Shown: in pieces, positions 45,318 through 53,757 of the stretch | Position numbering within the stretch: position 1 is the stretch's first letter | How the letters are laid out: every line of letters begins with the position of its first letter | Source of the DNA: Streptomyces sp. 1222.5 | GTDB taxonomy: Bacteria; Actinomycetota; Actinomycetes; Streptomycetales; Streptomycetaceae | Length of the DNA stretch: 64,000 nt | Reading direction: 5' to 3' | Assembly (NCBI RefSeq): GCF_900105245.1 | Contig: NZ_FNSZ01000001.1 | Location: 6,942,001 to 7,006,000, forward strand | Notes under the pieces: model-generated | Seen by the model: the letters and a program-made list of their open reading frames with translations, nothing else | Databases searched by the model: none | Told to the model about the DNA's origin: nothing | Position numbers and translations under genes: made by a program

Positions 45318-46028
45318 GTGCTCATTGCCGGGTTCCCCGCCGGGGCCTGGGGGACGAACTGCTATCTCGTCGCCCCCGCCGCCGGTGAGGAGTGCGTGAT
45401 CATCGACCCCGGCCACCAGGCCGCCGAAGGCGTCGAGGAAGCGCTGAAGAAGCATCGGCTCAAGCCAGTCGCCGTCGTCCTCACCCACGGACACATCGAC
45501 CACGTCGCCTCGGTCGTCCCCGTGTGCGGTGCCCACGACGTACCGGCCTGGATCCACCCGGAGGACCGGTACATGATGACCGACCCCGAGAAGGCGCTCG
45601 GCCGGTCCATCGGCATGCCGCTCATGGGCGAGCTGACCGTGGGGGAGCCGGACGACGTCAAGGAGCTGACCGACGGCGCGCGGCTGTCGCTCGCGGGCCT
45701 GGAGTTCTCCGTCGCGCACGCGCCGGGCCATACCAAGGGGTCGGTGACGTTCCGGATGCCCGAGTCGAGCGACATCCCGTCGGTCTTCTTCTCCGGGGAT
45801 CTGCTCTTCGCCGGCTCCATCGGACGCACCGACCTGCCCGGCGGTGACATGGCCGAGATGCTCGACTCGCTGGCCCGCGTGTGCCTGCCGCTCGACGACT
45901 CGACCGTGGTGCTGTCCGGCCACGGCCCCCAGACGACCATCGGCCAGGAGCGCGCCACCAACCCGTATCTGCGGCAGGTGGCCGCCGGCCCGGGAGCGGA
46001 TGTCGACGCTCCCCGACGAGGAATGTGA
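45318..46028 (+). CDS. MBL-fold hydrolase (glyoxalase II-like)
   Basis: 236-aa metallo-beta-lactamase-fold hydrolase. Metal-binding motif VLTHGHIDHVAS (HxHxDH) is followed by AHAPGHTKGSVTF and the bridging Asp in FSGDLLFAGSIGRTD; the last His is in VLSGHGPQTT. It resembles hydroxyacylglutathione hydrolases, but actinomycetes use mycothiol, so the thioester or other substrate is open. GTG 45318 with AAGGACG. It stops 11 bases before hisS and is likely cotranscribed with it. Confidence 0.88.
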   Translation: MLIAGFPAGAWGTNCYLVAPAAGEECVIIDPGHQAAEGVEEALKKHRLKPVAVVLTHGHIDHVASVVPVCGAHDVPAWIHPEDRYMMTDPEKALGRSIGMPLMGELTVGEPDDVKELTDGARLSLAGLEFSVAHAPGHTKGSVTFRMPESSDIPSVFFSGDLLFAGSIGRTDLPGGDMAEMLDSLARVCLPLDDSTVVLSGHGPQTTIGQERATNPYLRQVAAGPGADVDAPRRGM

Positions 46029-46039
46029 CGAGAGCTTCC

Positions 46040-47302
46040 GTGAGCACCTTCAAGGCCCCCAAGGGCACCTACGACCTGATTCCGCCGGATTCGGCCAAGT
46101 ACCTCGCGGTGCGTGAGGCGATCGCCGCGCCGCTGCGCAACTCCGGCTACGGCTACATCGAGACGCCCGGATTCGAGAACGTCGAGCTCTTCGCGCGTGG
46201 TGTCGGCGAGTCCACCGACATCGTGACCAAGGAGATGTACGCCTTCGAGACCAAGGGCGGCGACCGGCTGGCCCTGCGCCCCGAGGGCACCGCGTCCGTA
46301 CTGCGCGCGGCCCTGGAGGCCAACCTGCACAAGGCGGGCAACCTCCCGGTCAAGCTCTGGTACTCCGGCTCCTACTACCGCTACGAGCGCCCCCAGAAGG
46401 GCCGTTACAGGCACTTCTCCCAGGTGGGCGCCGAGGCGATCGGCGCGGAGGACCCGGCGCTCGACGCCGAGCTGATCATCCTGGCCGACCAGGCGTACCG
46501 CACGCTGGGCCTGCGCGACTTCCGCATCCTGCTGAACTCGCTGGGCGACCAGGAGTGCCGGCCGGTGTACCGCGCCGCGCTCCAGGAGTTCCTGCGGGGG
46601 CTCGACCTGGACGAGGACACCCTCCGCCGCTCGGAGATCAACCCGCTGCGCGTCCTCGACGACAAGCGCGAGTCGGTGCAGAAGCAGCTCACCGGCGCCC
46701 CGCTGCTGCGGGACTACCTGTGCGACGCCTGCAAGGCGTACCACGAGGAGGTCCGTGATCTGATCACGGCGGCGGGAGTGGCCTTCGAGGACGACCCGAA
46801 GCTGGTGCGCGGCCTGGACTACTACACCCGCACCACCTTCGAGTTCGTGCACGACGGCCTGGGCTCCCAGTCCGCCGTGGGCGGGGGCGGCCGCTACGAC
46901 GGCCTGTCCGAGATGATCGGCGGCCCCGCGCTGCCGTCCGTCGGCTGGGCCCTCGGGGTGGACCGCACAGTGCTGGCCCTGGAGGCCGAGGGCGTCGAAC
47001 TGGACATCCCCGCCGCCACCAGCGTCTTCGCCGTGCCGCTCGGCGAGGAGGCCCGCCGGGTCCTGTTCGCGAAGGTCACCGAGCTGCGCAAGGTCGGCAT
47101 CGCGGCGGACTTCTCCTACGGCGCCAAGGGCCTGAAGGGCGCCATGAAGAACGCCAACCGCAGCGGCGCCCGCTACACGATCGTCGCGGGCGAGCGCGAC
47201 CTCGCCGACGGCGTCGTACAGCTCAAGGACATGGAGTCCGGCGAGCAGGCGGCGATCGGCGTCAACGAGATCGTGGCGGAACTGGAGTCACGGCTCGGCT
47301 GA
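46040..47302 (+). CDS. hisS: Histidyl-tRNA synthetase
   Basis: 420 aa, full length class II synthetase. Motif 1 region TPGFENVELFARGVGE, motif 2 YYRYERPQKGRYRHFSQVGAE, histidine A motif LVRGLDYYTRTTFEF, motif 3 GGGRYDGLSEMIGG...GWALGVDR, then the anticodon-binding domain (SVFAVPLGEEARRVLFAKV). GTG 46040 gives the usual STFKAPKGTYDLIP start; the ribosome site is weak (GAGAG). The MBL gene lies just upstream. Confidence 0.97.
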   Translation: MSTFKAPKGTYDLIPPDSAKYLAVREAIAAPLRNSGYGYIETPGFENVELFARGVGESTDIVTKEMYAFETKGGDRLALRPEGTASVLRAALEANLHKAGNLPVKLWYSGSYYRYERPQKGRYRHFSQVGAEAIGAEDPALDAELIILADQAYRTLGLRDFRILLNSLGDQECRPVYRAALQEFLRGLDLDEDTLRRSEINPLRVLDDKRESVQKQLTGAPLLRDYLCDACKAYHEEVRDLITAAGVAFEDDPKLVRGLDYYTRTTFEFVHDGLGSQSAVGGGGRYDGLSEMIGGPALPSVGWALGVDRTVLALEAEGVELDIPAATSVFAVPLGEEARRVLFAKVTELRKVGIAADFSYGAKGLKGAMKNANRSGARYTIVAGERDLADGVVQLKDMESGEQAAIGVNEIVAELESRLG

Positions 47303-47317
47303 GCGACGGGCCACCGA

Positions 47318-47343
47318 GGGGCGCCGGGTCTTCCCGGCGCCCC
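47318..47343 (+). terminator. Terminator of hisS
   Basis: GGGGCGCCGGG (47318-47328) pairs with 47333-47343 around TCTT and runs into TTT. Confidence 0.8.
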
Positions 47344-47618
47344 TTTCCCGTACCCGTCGTCAACTCGGCGGCCCCGTGTTCGCCCTGCCGGACGATCCCC
47401 GAAAGAGACTTCCGCGCAAGGGGAGCCGTCGCGGGGGCCGGACCGGGATTCCGGCCGTCCACCCGCGGTCGCGGCCTCCCGAGCGGCGGCCGGAACCGAA
47501 CGGTCCGTGACCGCCGTGCGTACCTCCTTATGTTCACCGAACGGTGGACACACCAGGCTGTGCGGCACAATGGCCCTGCCCGAAGATGGTCCAACTCTCA
47601 AGTGACGGAATCGGCGTG

Positions 47619-48275
47619 ATGAGCAAGACGACAGTGAAAGACGTCTCCACCGAGCCCGGTCCCGAGCGTGCCGCCGACGCCCCGCGCACGGTGGGCGGCA
47701 GCCGCGCCTTCGCCCTGCTGCTGGTGATCACCGGCGCGGCCGGACTGCTGGCCGCGTGGGTCATCACGATCGACAAGTTCAAGCTCCTCGAGGCCAAGGT
47801 CGCGGGCAAGACCTTCACCCCCGGGTGCAGCCTTAACCCGGTCGTCTCCTGCGGCAACGTCATGGAGAGCAAGCAGGCCGCCGCGTTCGGCTTCCCGAAC
47901 CCGATGCTCGGCCTCGTCGCCTACGGCATCGTCGTCTGCGTCGGCATGAGTCTGCTGGCCCGCGCCCGGTTCCCGCGCTGGTACTGGCTGACCTTCAACT
48001 TCGGCTGCCTCTTCGGCGTCGCCTTCTGCACCTGGCTGCAGTTCCAGTCCCTTTACCGGATCAACGCCCTGTGCCTGTGGTGCTCGCTGGCATGGGTCGC
48101 GACGATCACCATGTTCTGGTACGTGACCTCGTTCAACATCCGCAACGACTTCCTGCCGACCCCGCGCCGGCTGAAGAGCTTCTTCGGCGAGTTCACCTGG
48201 GTCGTGCCCGTGCTGCACGTCGGCATCATCGGCATGCTGGTCCTCACGCGCTGGTGGGACTTCTGGACCAGCTGA
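47619..48275 (+). CDS. Vitamin K epoxide reductase (VKOR) family protein
   Basis: 218-aa, four- or five-TM quinone-linked oxidase that reoxidises extracytoplasmic thiol oxidoreductases and so drives disulfide formation. The active-site pair is CLWC in RINALCLWCSLAW; the shuttle pair lies in CSLNPVVSCGNVM. Ser/Thr near the quinone site is plausible but not assigned. It has no DsbA fused to it. ATG 47619 has only a weak site (GGAATCGG), and the frame continues upstream to 47544, so the start is uncertain. Confidence 0.88.
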   Translation: MSKTTVKDVSTEPGPERAADAPRTVGGSRAFALLLVITGAAGLLAAWVITIDKFKLLEAKVAGKTFTPGCSLNPVVSCGNVMESKQAAAFGFPNPMLGLVAYGIVVCVGMSLLARARFPRWYWLTFNFGCLFGVAFCTWLQFQSLYRINALCLWCSLAWVATITMFWYVTSFNIRNDFLPTPRRLKSFFGEFTWVVPVLHVGIIGMLVLTRWWDFWTS

Positions 48276-48319
48276 GGCGCCCGCTCCCGGGCCCCGGAGG
48301 GATTGTCGGTGGGGTGATT

Positions 48320-48325
48320 TAGGGT
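48320..48325 (+). promoter_or_regulatory. -10 box of a leaderless rarA mRNA
   Basis: TAGGGT ends 7 bases before the start GTG 48332, and no ribosome site is present. Confidence 0.5.
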
Positions 48326-48331
48326 TTCAGC

Positions 48332-49687
48332 GTGGAACCCGACCTCTTCACCGCCGCAGCAGAAGAACGCCAGGAGAAGGACCCGTCAGCGAGTCCCCTG
48401 GCGGTGCGCATGCGCCCGCGCACGCTCGACGAGGTCGTGGGCCAGCAGCATCTCCTCAAGCCCGGCTCGCCGCTGCGCCGGCTGGTCGGCGAGAGCGGCG
48501 GCGGCCCGGCCGGACCGTCCTCCGTGATCCTCTGGGGCCCGCCCGGCACCGGCAAGACGACCCTCGCGTACGTCGTCTCCAAGGCCACCGACAAGCGGTT
48601 CGTCGAGCTGTCCGCCATCACCGCGGGCGTCAAGGAGGTCCGCGCGGTCATCGACGGCGCACGCCGCGCCACCGGCGGTTTCGGCAGGGAGACCGTCCTC
48701 TTCCTCGACGAGATCCACCGCTTCAGCAAGGCACAGCAGGACTCCCTCCTGCCCGCCGTCGAGAACCGCTGGGTGACGCTGATCGCGGCCACCACGGAGA
48801 ACCCGTACTTCTCGGTGATCTCCCCGCTGCTCTCCCGCTCCCTGCTCCTCACCCTCGAACCGCTCACCGACGACGACGTCCGCGGCCTGCTGAGACGCGC
48901 GCTGAGCGACGAGCGCGGCCTCAAGGACGCCGTCGCCCTCCCCGAGGAAACCGAGGAACACCTGCTCCGGATCGCCGGCGGCGACGCCCGCCGTGCCCTG
49001 ACGGCCCTGGAGGCCGCCGCCGGGGCCGCCCTGGACCAGGGCGAGTCCGAAATCGGCCTCGCGACGCTGGAACGGACGGTCGACCGCGCCGCCGTGAAGT
49101 ACGACCGCGACGGCGACCAGCACTACGACGTCGCCAGCGCACTCATCAAGTCCATCCGCGGCTCGGACGTCGACGCGGCCCTGCACTACCTGGCCCGCAT
49201 GATCGAGGCCGGCGAGGACCCCCGGTTCATCGCCCGCCGCCTGATGATCTCCGCCAGCGAGGACATCGGCCTGGCCGACCCGAACGCCCTGCCCATCGCC
49301 GTGGCCGCGGCCCAGGCCGTCGCGATGATCGGCTTCCCCGAGGCCGCGCTCACCCTCAGCCACGCGACCATCGCCCTGGCGCTCGCCCCCAAGTCCAACT
49401 CGGCGACCACCGCGATCGGCGCCGCGCTGGAGGACGTGCGCAAGGGGCTGGCCGGTCCGGTCCCGCCCCACCTGCGCGACGGCCACTACAAGGGGGCCGC
49501 CAAGCTCGGCCATGCGCAGGGGTACGTGTACCCGCACGACCTGCCCGAGGGCATCGCCGAGCAGCAGTACGCCCCCGACGCCCTCAAGGACCGCGCGTAC
49601 TACGCCCCGACCCGGCACGGCGCCGAGGCCCGCTACGCGGACGCGGTGGAGTGGACGAGGAACCACCTCGGTCGCAAGCGGTCATGA
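48332..49687 (+). CDS. rarA: Replication-associated recombination protein A (RarA/MgsA)
   Basis: 451-aa AAA+ ATPase related to clamp loaders that acts at stalled replication forks. Walker A GPPGTGKTTLAYVV, Walker B LFLDEIHRFSK, sensor AATTENPYFSVISPLLSRS, then SANGDARRAL-type GGDARRALTALEAAA, and the C-terminal tetramerisation domain with YPHDLPEGIAEQQYAPD. Start GTG 48332, probably leaderless. Confidence 0.94.
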   Translation: MEPDLFTAAAEERQEKDPSASPLAVRMRPRTLDEVVGQQHLLKPGSPLRRLVGESGGGPAGPSSVILWGPPGTGKTTLAYVVSKATDKRFVELSAITAGVKEVRAVIDGARRATGGFGRETVLFLDEIHRFSKAQQDSLLPAVENRWVTLIAATTENPYFSVISPLLSRSLLLTLEPLTDDDVRGLLRRALSDERGLKDAVALPEETEEHLLRIAGGDARRALTALEAAAGAALDQGESEIGLATLERTVDRAAVKYDRDGDQHYDVASALIKSIRGSDVDAALHYLARMIEAGEDPRFIARRLMISASEDIGLADPNALPIAVAAAQAVAMIGFPEAALTLSHATIALALAPKSNSATTAIGAALEDVRKGLAGPVPPHLRDGHYKGAAKLGHAQGYVYPHDLPEGIAEQQYAPDALKDRAYYAPTRHGAEARYADAVEWTRNHLGRKRS

Positions 49688-49988
49688 GCACCCTGTAGAA
49701 TCCGTCGGAGTGCTGCGTCCCGTGTCCGGCTTCGGTCGGCGCCTCAGGCGGGACATCCAGCCGGATCTTTCGATCCAGGAGCGTCGCGCACCGTCGTAGG
49801 TGTCGCGGGCAGCCCACCACCACCCGGAGTTCCGGGACCGGTCGGTGGGCCGTTCGTGTGCTGCACGTATGTGCCCAGATCAGGGGAGCGGCTGCCTGAC
49901 ACGTCCCGCGTGGACCTGTCGGGAATTCCCCGGCTGCGGATGCGACCTCCCGTAACCCTGAGGCAGCCGAAAAGGAAAAGGAAAACAA
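49688..49988 (+). promoter_or_regulatory. rpsD promoter and long structured leader
   Basis: TAGAAT (49696-49701) is a near-perfect -10 box and would give a leader of about 280 nt before rpsD. The leader can fold: GTCCCG (49717-49722) with CGGGAC (49749-49754), GGATC/GATCC (49763-49776) with a TTTC loop, and a nested hairpin 49812-49850 (GCCCACC with GGTGGGC, inside it CCCGG with CCGGG). S4 represses its own operon in other bacteria, so this is a candidate autoregulatory element. I know of no named family for it. Confidence 0.55.
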
Positions 49989-50603
49989 GTGGCGAACCAG
50001 TCCCGCCCCAAGGTCAAGAAGTCGCGTGCCCTCGGCATCGCGCTGACCCCGAAGGCCGTCAAGTACTTCGAGGCCCGTCCCTACCCGCCGGGCGAGCACG
50101 GCCGTGGCCGCAAGCAGAACTCGGACTACAAGGTCCGTCTGCTGGAGAAGCAGCGTCTGCGCGCGCAGTACGACGTGTCCGAGCGCCAGCTCGTCCGCGC
50201 CTACGAGCGTGCCTCCAAGGTCCAGGGCAAGACCGGTGAGGCCCTGATCATCGAGCTCGAGCGCCGTCTCGACGCGCTGGTCCTGCGTTCGGGCATCGCC
50301 CGCACGATCTACCAGGCCCGTCAGATGGTCGTGCACGGCCACATCCAGGTCAACGGCCAGAAGGTCGACAAGCCGTCCTTCCGTGTCCGTCCGGACGACG
50401 TCGTGCAGGTCCGCGACCGCTCCAAGGAGAAGACGCTCTTCACGATCGCCCGTGAGGGTGGCTTCGCCCCCGAGGGTGAGACCCCGCGCTACCTCCAGGT
50501 GAACCTCAAGGCCCTGGCGTTCCGCCTGGACCGCGAGCCGAACCGCAAGGAGATCCCGGTGATCTGCGACGAGCAGCTCGTCGTCGAGTACTACGCCCGC
50601 TGA
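49989..50603 (+). CDS. rpsD: 30S ribosomal protein S4
   Basis: 204 aa. Primary 16S rRNA binder and assembly initiator. The S4 RNA-binding domain appears in RLDALVLRSGIARTIYQARQ and HGHIQVNGQKVDKPSFRV. The N terminus (ANQSRPKVKKSRALGIALTP) lacks Cys, so this is the zinc-free (C-) form. GTG 49989 follows AAAGGAAAAGGAAAA. It is monocistronic here, away from rpoA/rpsK where S4 often lies. Confidence 0.97.
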   Translation: MANQSRPKVKKSRALGIALTPKAVKYFEARPYPPGEHGRGRKQNSDYKVRLLEKQRLRAQYDVSERQLVRAYERASKVQGKTGEALIIELERRLDALVLRSGIARTIYQARQMVVHGHIQVNGQKVDKPSFRVRPDDVVQVRDRSKEKTLFTIAREGGFAPEGETPRYLQVNLKALAFRLDREPNRKEIPVICDEQLVVEYYAR

Positions 50604-50623
50604 CCCCGGTCACGGCGTAGGCC

Positions 50624-52804
50624 TCAGCCCGCCGTCTCCCCGCCCTTCCGGGTGGGGGAGGCGGCGGGTTCGCGTTTTCCGGACTCCGCGCACCCCTGGT
50701 CCACGGGCCCCCGCGGAGCCGGCAGGGCGCCCAGCGGCCGTACCCCGTCGTGCCGCAGCGCCCGGGCCACGGCCGCCTCCCGGCCCAGCCGCGCCCCCAC
50801 CCGTACGCACTCCTCGTACCGCGCGTCCCCCAGAGCCTGCCGGGCGGCCGCCTCGCACTGCTCGTGCGGGGCGTTGAAGTACGCCGAGCCGAACAGCGGC
50901 AGCCCCACGGACGACCACATCCCGGCCGCCGCGCCCTGCAGCACCGCCGCCTCCGCCGGGTCGCCCTGGGAGACCGTCACCAGCGCCAGCAACTCGATCG
51001 CCAGCACCGAGCCCAGCAGGTCGTGGAAGGCGTGCACATGGCGCAGGCAGTCCGCCAGCTGCTCCCGCGCCCGCCCGGCGTCGCCGTCCAGCCAGGCCGC
51101 GTACGCCAGTACATAGAGCGCGTACGACCGCGCCCAGCGCTCCCCGTGGTCCTCGCACACCCGGCGCACGTCCTCGCACAGCCGCACCGCGTCCGCCAGG
51201 TCCCCCTGGAAGGCCCGGGTCATCGCCAGCTCCACCTGGCCCATCAGCACATTGCTGTTGAGCTCCCCGATCTCCCGGTAGCGGTCCAGCGCCGACCGCA
51301 GCAGCGTCTCCGCGCGGGCCATGTCGTCCGTGACCAGGGCCAGGCAGCCGGAGCGGTGCTCCGCGTAGGCCGCCGCCGTCGCATCGGCCGACCGCTCCGC
51401 CTGCTCGCGGCACTCCCGCAGCGCCTGGAACGCGGGCACGGTGTCGCCCTGGAGGATCGCCACGTAGCCCAGCACCCACAGCGCCTTGAGCCGCGACTGC
51501 TCGTACTCCGAGTCCAGCTCCACGCTGCGCTCCAGCCAGCGGCGCCCCTCCGCCAGCCGCCCGCAGCCCACCCAGCAGAACCACAGCGAACCCGCCAGGT
51601 ACTGCCCGAGATGCGCCTCCTGCGGCTCGGTCAGGCAGAACTCCAGCGCGGTCCGCAGATTGGGCAGCTCCGCGTCGACCCGAGCGGCCACCTCCCGCTG
51701 CCGGGGCGAGAACCAGTCCAGCTCGCACCAGGTCGCCAGGCCCAAATACCAGTCGCGGTGCCGCCGGCGCAGCCGGGCCGCGTCCCCCGTCGCCTCCAGC
51801 CAGTCGGCGCCGTAGGCGCGCACGGTGTCCAGCATCCGGTAGCGGGGGCCCGTCGAGGTCTCCTCGCGGGCGACCACGGACTGGGCGAGCAGCTCCGACA
51901 GCACGTCCAGCACGTCCTCGGCGGCCAGTCCGTCCCCGCTGCACACGTACTCGGCCGCCTCCAGGTCGAAGGTCTGCGCGAACACCGACAGCCGGGCCCA
52001 CAGCAGCCGTTCGGCGGGCGTGCACAGCTCGTGGCTCCAGCCGATCGCGGTGCGCAGCGTCTGGTGCCGGGGCAGCGCGTCCCGGCCGCCGCCGGTCAGC
52101 AGCCGGAACCGGTCGTCGAGCCGCTGGAGCAGCTGGGCCGGGGACAGGGCCCGCAACCGCCCCGCCGCCAGCTCCAGCGCCAGCGGGATCCCCTCGAGGC
52201 GCCGGCACAGCTCCCGCACCTCGGGGCCGTCGGTCATCCGCAGCCCCTGCTCCCGGGCCCGGCCGGTGAACAGCTCCGCCGCCTCGTCCGTGCCCAGCGG
52301 GGCCAGCGGGAACAACCGCTCGCCGGCCAGCCCCAGCGGACGCCGGCCCGCGGCCAGCACCCGCAGCTCCGGCAGTCTGCGCAGCAGCTCCGCCGCCAGC
52401 CCGGCGCAGGCCTCCACCAGGTGCTCGTACCCGTCCAGCACCAGCAGGACCCGGCGGCCGGCGAGATGCTCCAGCAGCACCTGGCGGGGCGTCCGGGCGG
52501 TGTGGTCGGTCAGCCCCAGCGCCTCCAGGACCGCGTACTCCACGAACTGCGGATCCCGCACCGGCGCCAGCTCCACCCGCCCCCCGACCGCGCCGCCCGC
52601 CGGGGCGGCGGCCGCCCACCGCGCCGCCGCCCGCACGGCCAGCCGGGACTTGCCGACGCCGCCGACCCCGGTCACCGTCACCAGCCGGGCCCCGTCGAGC
52701 GCCGCCGTCAGCGCGGCGAGCTCGGTCGAGCGCCCGACGAACGCGGTCAGTTCGAGGGGCGGATCGGCGTCCGTCCAGGGGCCGGGGCTCTGAGGACCTC
52801 GCAT
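50624..52804 (-). CDS. STAND-type NTPase regulator (AfsR-like) without a DNA-binding domain
   Basis: 726 aa from ATG 52804. P-loop GVGGVGKSRLAVRAAA (Walker A), VLLVLDGYEHLV (Walker B), an NB-ARC-like sensor region (RRLEGIPLALELAAGRLRAL) and a winged-helix part, then about 350 residues of helical TPR-like repeats (ALRECREQAERSADA, AETLLRSALDRYREIGELN). AfsR, SARP and LAL regulators place such an ATPase beside a DNA-binding domain; here neither an N-terminal OmpR nor a C-terminal LuxR helix is present. The longer start ATG 52834 has poor codon use. TTGTAC - 18 bp - TACGCT upstream could make a leaderless mRNA. Confidence 0.8.
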   Translation of the reverse strand: MRGPQSPGPWTDADPPLELTAFVGRSTELAALTAALDGARLVTVTGVGGVGKSRLAVRAAARWAAAAPAGGAVGGRVELAPVRDPQFVEYAVLEALGLTDHTARTPRQVLLEHLAGRRVLLVLDGYEHLVEACAGLAAELLRRLPELRVLAAGRRPLGLAGERLFPLAPLGTDEAAELFTGRAREQGLRMTDGPEVRELCRRLEGIPLALELAAGRLRALSPAQLLQRLDDRFRLLTGGGRDALPRHQTLRTAIGWSHELCTPAERLLWARLSVFAQTFDLEAAEYVCSGDGLAAEDVLDVLSELLAQSVVAREETSTGPRYRMLDTVRAYGADWLEATGDAARLRRRHRDWYLGLATWCELDWFSPRQREVAARVDAELPNLRTALEFCLTEPQEAHLGQYLAGSLWFCWVGCGRLAEGRRWLERSVELDSEYEQSRLKALWVLGYVAILQGDTVPAFQALRECREQAERSADATAAAYAEHRSGCLALVTDDMARAETLLRSALDRYREIGELNSNVLMGQVELAMTRAFQGDLADAVRLCEDVRRVCEDHGERWARSYALYVLAYAAWLDGDAGRAREQLADCLRHVHAFHDLLGSVLAIELLALVTVSQGDPAEAAVLQGAAAGMWSSVGLPLFGSAYFNAPHEQCEAAARQALGDARYEECVRVGARLGREAAVARALRHDGVRPLGALPAPRGPVDQGCAESGKREPAASPTRKGGETAG
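50628..50668. terminator. Long GC hairpin between rpsD and STAND gene
   Basis: The arms at 50628-50645 and 50650-50668 (CCCGCCG...CTCCCC against GGGGAG...CGGCGGG) pair with few bulges around TTCC. The right arm is also coding for the last residues of the convergent gene. Confidence 0.65.
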
Positions 52805-52967
52805 GGGACACGGAGCGTACTGAAGTGTGTTCATTCCGTACAATCGCTTCTCGCGACCGCGTGCGCGGCACCGAGGAATCCGGTACGGAGCCCCGGCCCC
52901 GGCGCGATAGGCTCGGGGCCACGACTTTTTCGATGCTCAGGCACGTTTGAGGGAGTGGGTGCGCACA

Positions 52968-53393
52968 GTGTCCGGTGGAGAGGTGGCCGGGATCCTGGTG
53001 GCCGTCTTCTGGGCGATCCTGGTCTCCTTCCTCGCCGTCGCACTGGCGAGGCTGGCCCAGACGCTCAAGGCGACCACCAAGCTCGTGGCGGATGTGACCG
53101 ACCAGGCCGTCCCGTTGCTCGCCGACGCCTCCGCGACCGTGCGCTCCGCGCAGACCCAGATCGACCGGGTCGACGCGATCGCCTCCGACGTCCAGGAGGT
53201 CACGTCGAACGCCTCCGCGCTGGCCGGCACCGTCGCCTCCACCTTCGGCGGGCCGCTGGTCAAGGTCGCGGCTTTCGGGTACGGCGTGCGCCGTGCGCTG
53301 GGCGGCCGCAAGGAGGACGTGCCGGCCAAGTCGCCCCGGCGTACCGTGATCGTGGGCCGCACGGTTCCCGCCGCACGACGCAAGCGGAAGTAA
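52968..53393 (+). CDS. DUF948-type membrane protein
   Basis: 141 aa. N-terminal membrane helix (VAGILVAVFWAILVSFLAVAL), then a helical domain with heptad-like LAQTLKATTKLVADVTDQAVPLLADASATVRS, and a basic tail (PRRTVIVGRTVPAARRKRK). This resembles DUF948 proteins, which carry a coiled coil close to the membrane; function unknown. I chose GTG 52968, but GTG 52959 and TTG 52947 are in frame with GAGGGAG between. It is first in a run leading to alaS. Confidence 0.75.
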   Translation: MSGGEVAGILVAVFWAILVSFLAVALARLAQTLKATTKLVADVTDQAVPLLADASATVRSAQTQIDRVDAIASDVQEVTSNASALAGTVASTFGGPLVKVAAFGYGVRRALGGRKEDVPAKSPRRTVIVGRTVPAARRKRK

Positions 53394-53409
53394 GGACAGA
53401 GACCGAGCG

Positions 53410-53757
53410 ATGTTCCGTCGTACGTTCTGGTTCAGCACGGGCGTCGCCGCCGGTGTGTGGGCCACCACCAAGGTCAACCGCAAGCTCAGGCAGCTCACCC
53501 CGGAGAGCCTCGCCGCGACCGCGGCGAACAAGGCGCTGGAGACGGGGCAGCGCCTGAAGGACCGCGCGGTCGGCTTCGCGCTCGACGTCCGCGACAACAT
53601 GGCGCAGCGGGAGGCCGAGCTGGAGGAGGCCCTCGGCATCCAGGACGACCCCGAACTCCCCGCGCCCCGGCGGTACACCGCCATCGAGAACGACCGCAGC
53701 AACCCGAAGTACATCGAGAACACGACGTACTCGTACAACCGGAATGAGGACCACTGA
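53410..53757 (+). CDS. Small conserved protein upstream of alaS
   Basis: 115 aa, unknown function. N terminus with a short hydrophobic segment (FWFSTGVAAGVWATT) and then a basic helix KVNRKLRQLTPESLAATAANK; the tail is polar and acidic. The same gene precedes alaS in other Streptomyces (DUF6167 type). It starts 17 bases after its neighbour and shares the base A of TGATG with alaS, so all three are probably cotranscribed and coupled. Confidence 0.75.
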   Translation: MFRRTFWFSTGVAAGVWATTKVNRKLRQLTPESLAATAANKALETGQRLKDRAVGFALDVRDNMAQREAELEEALGIQDDPELPAPRRYTAIENDRSNPKYIENTTYSYNRNEDH

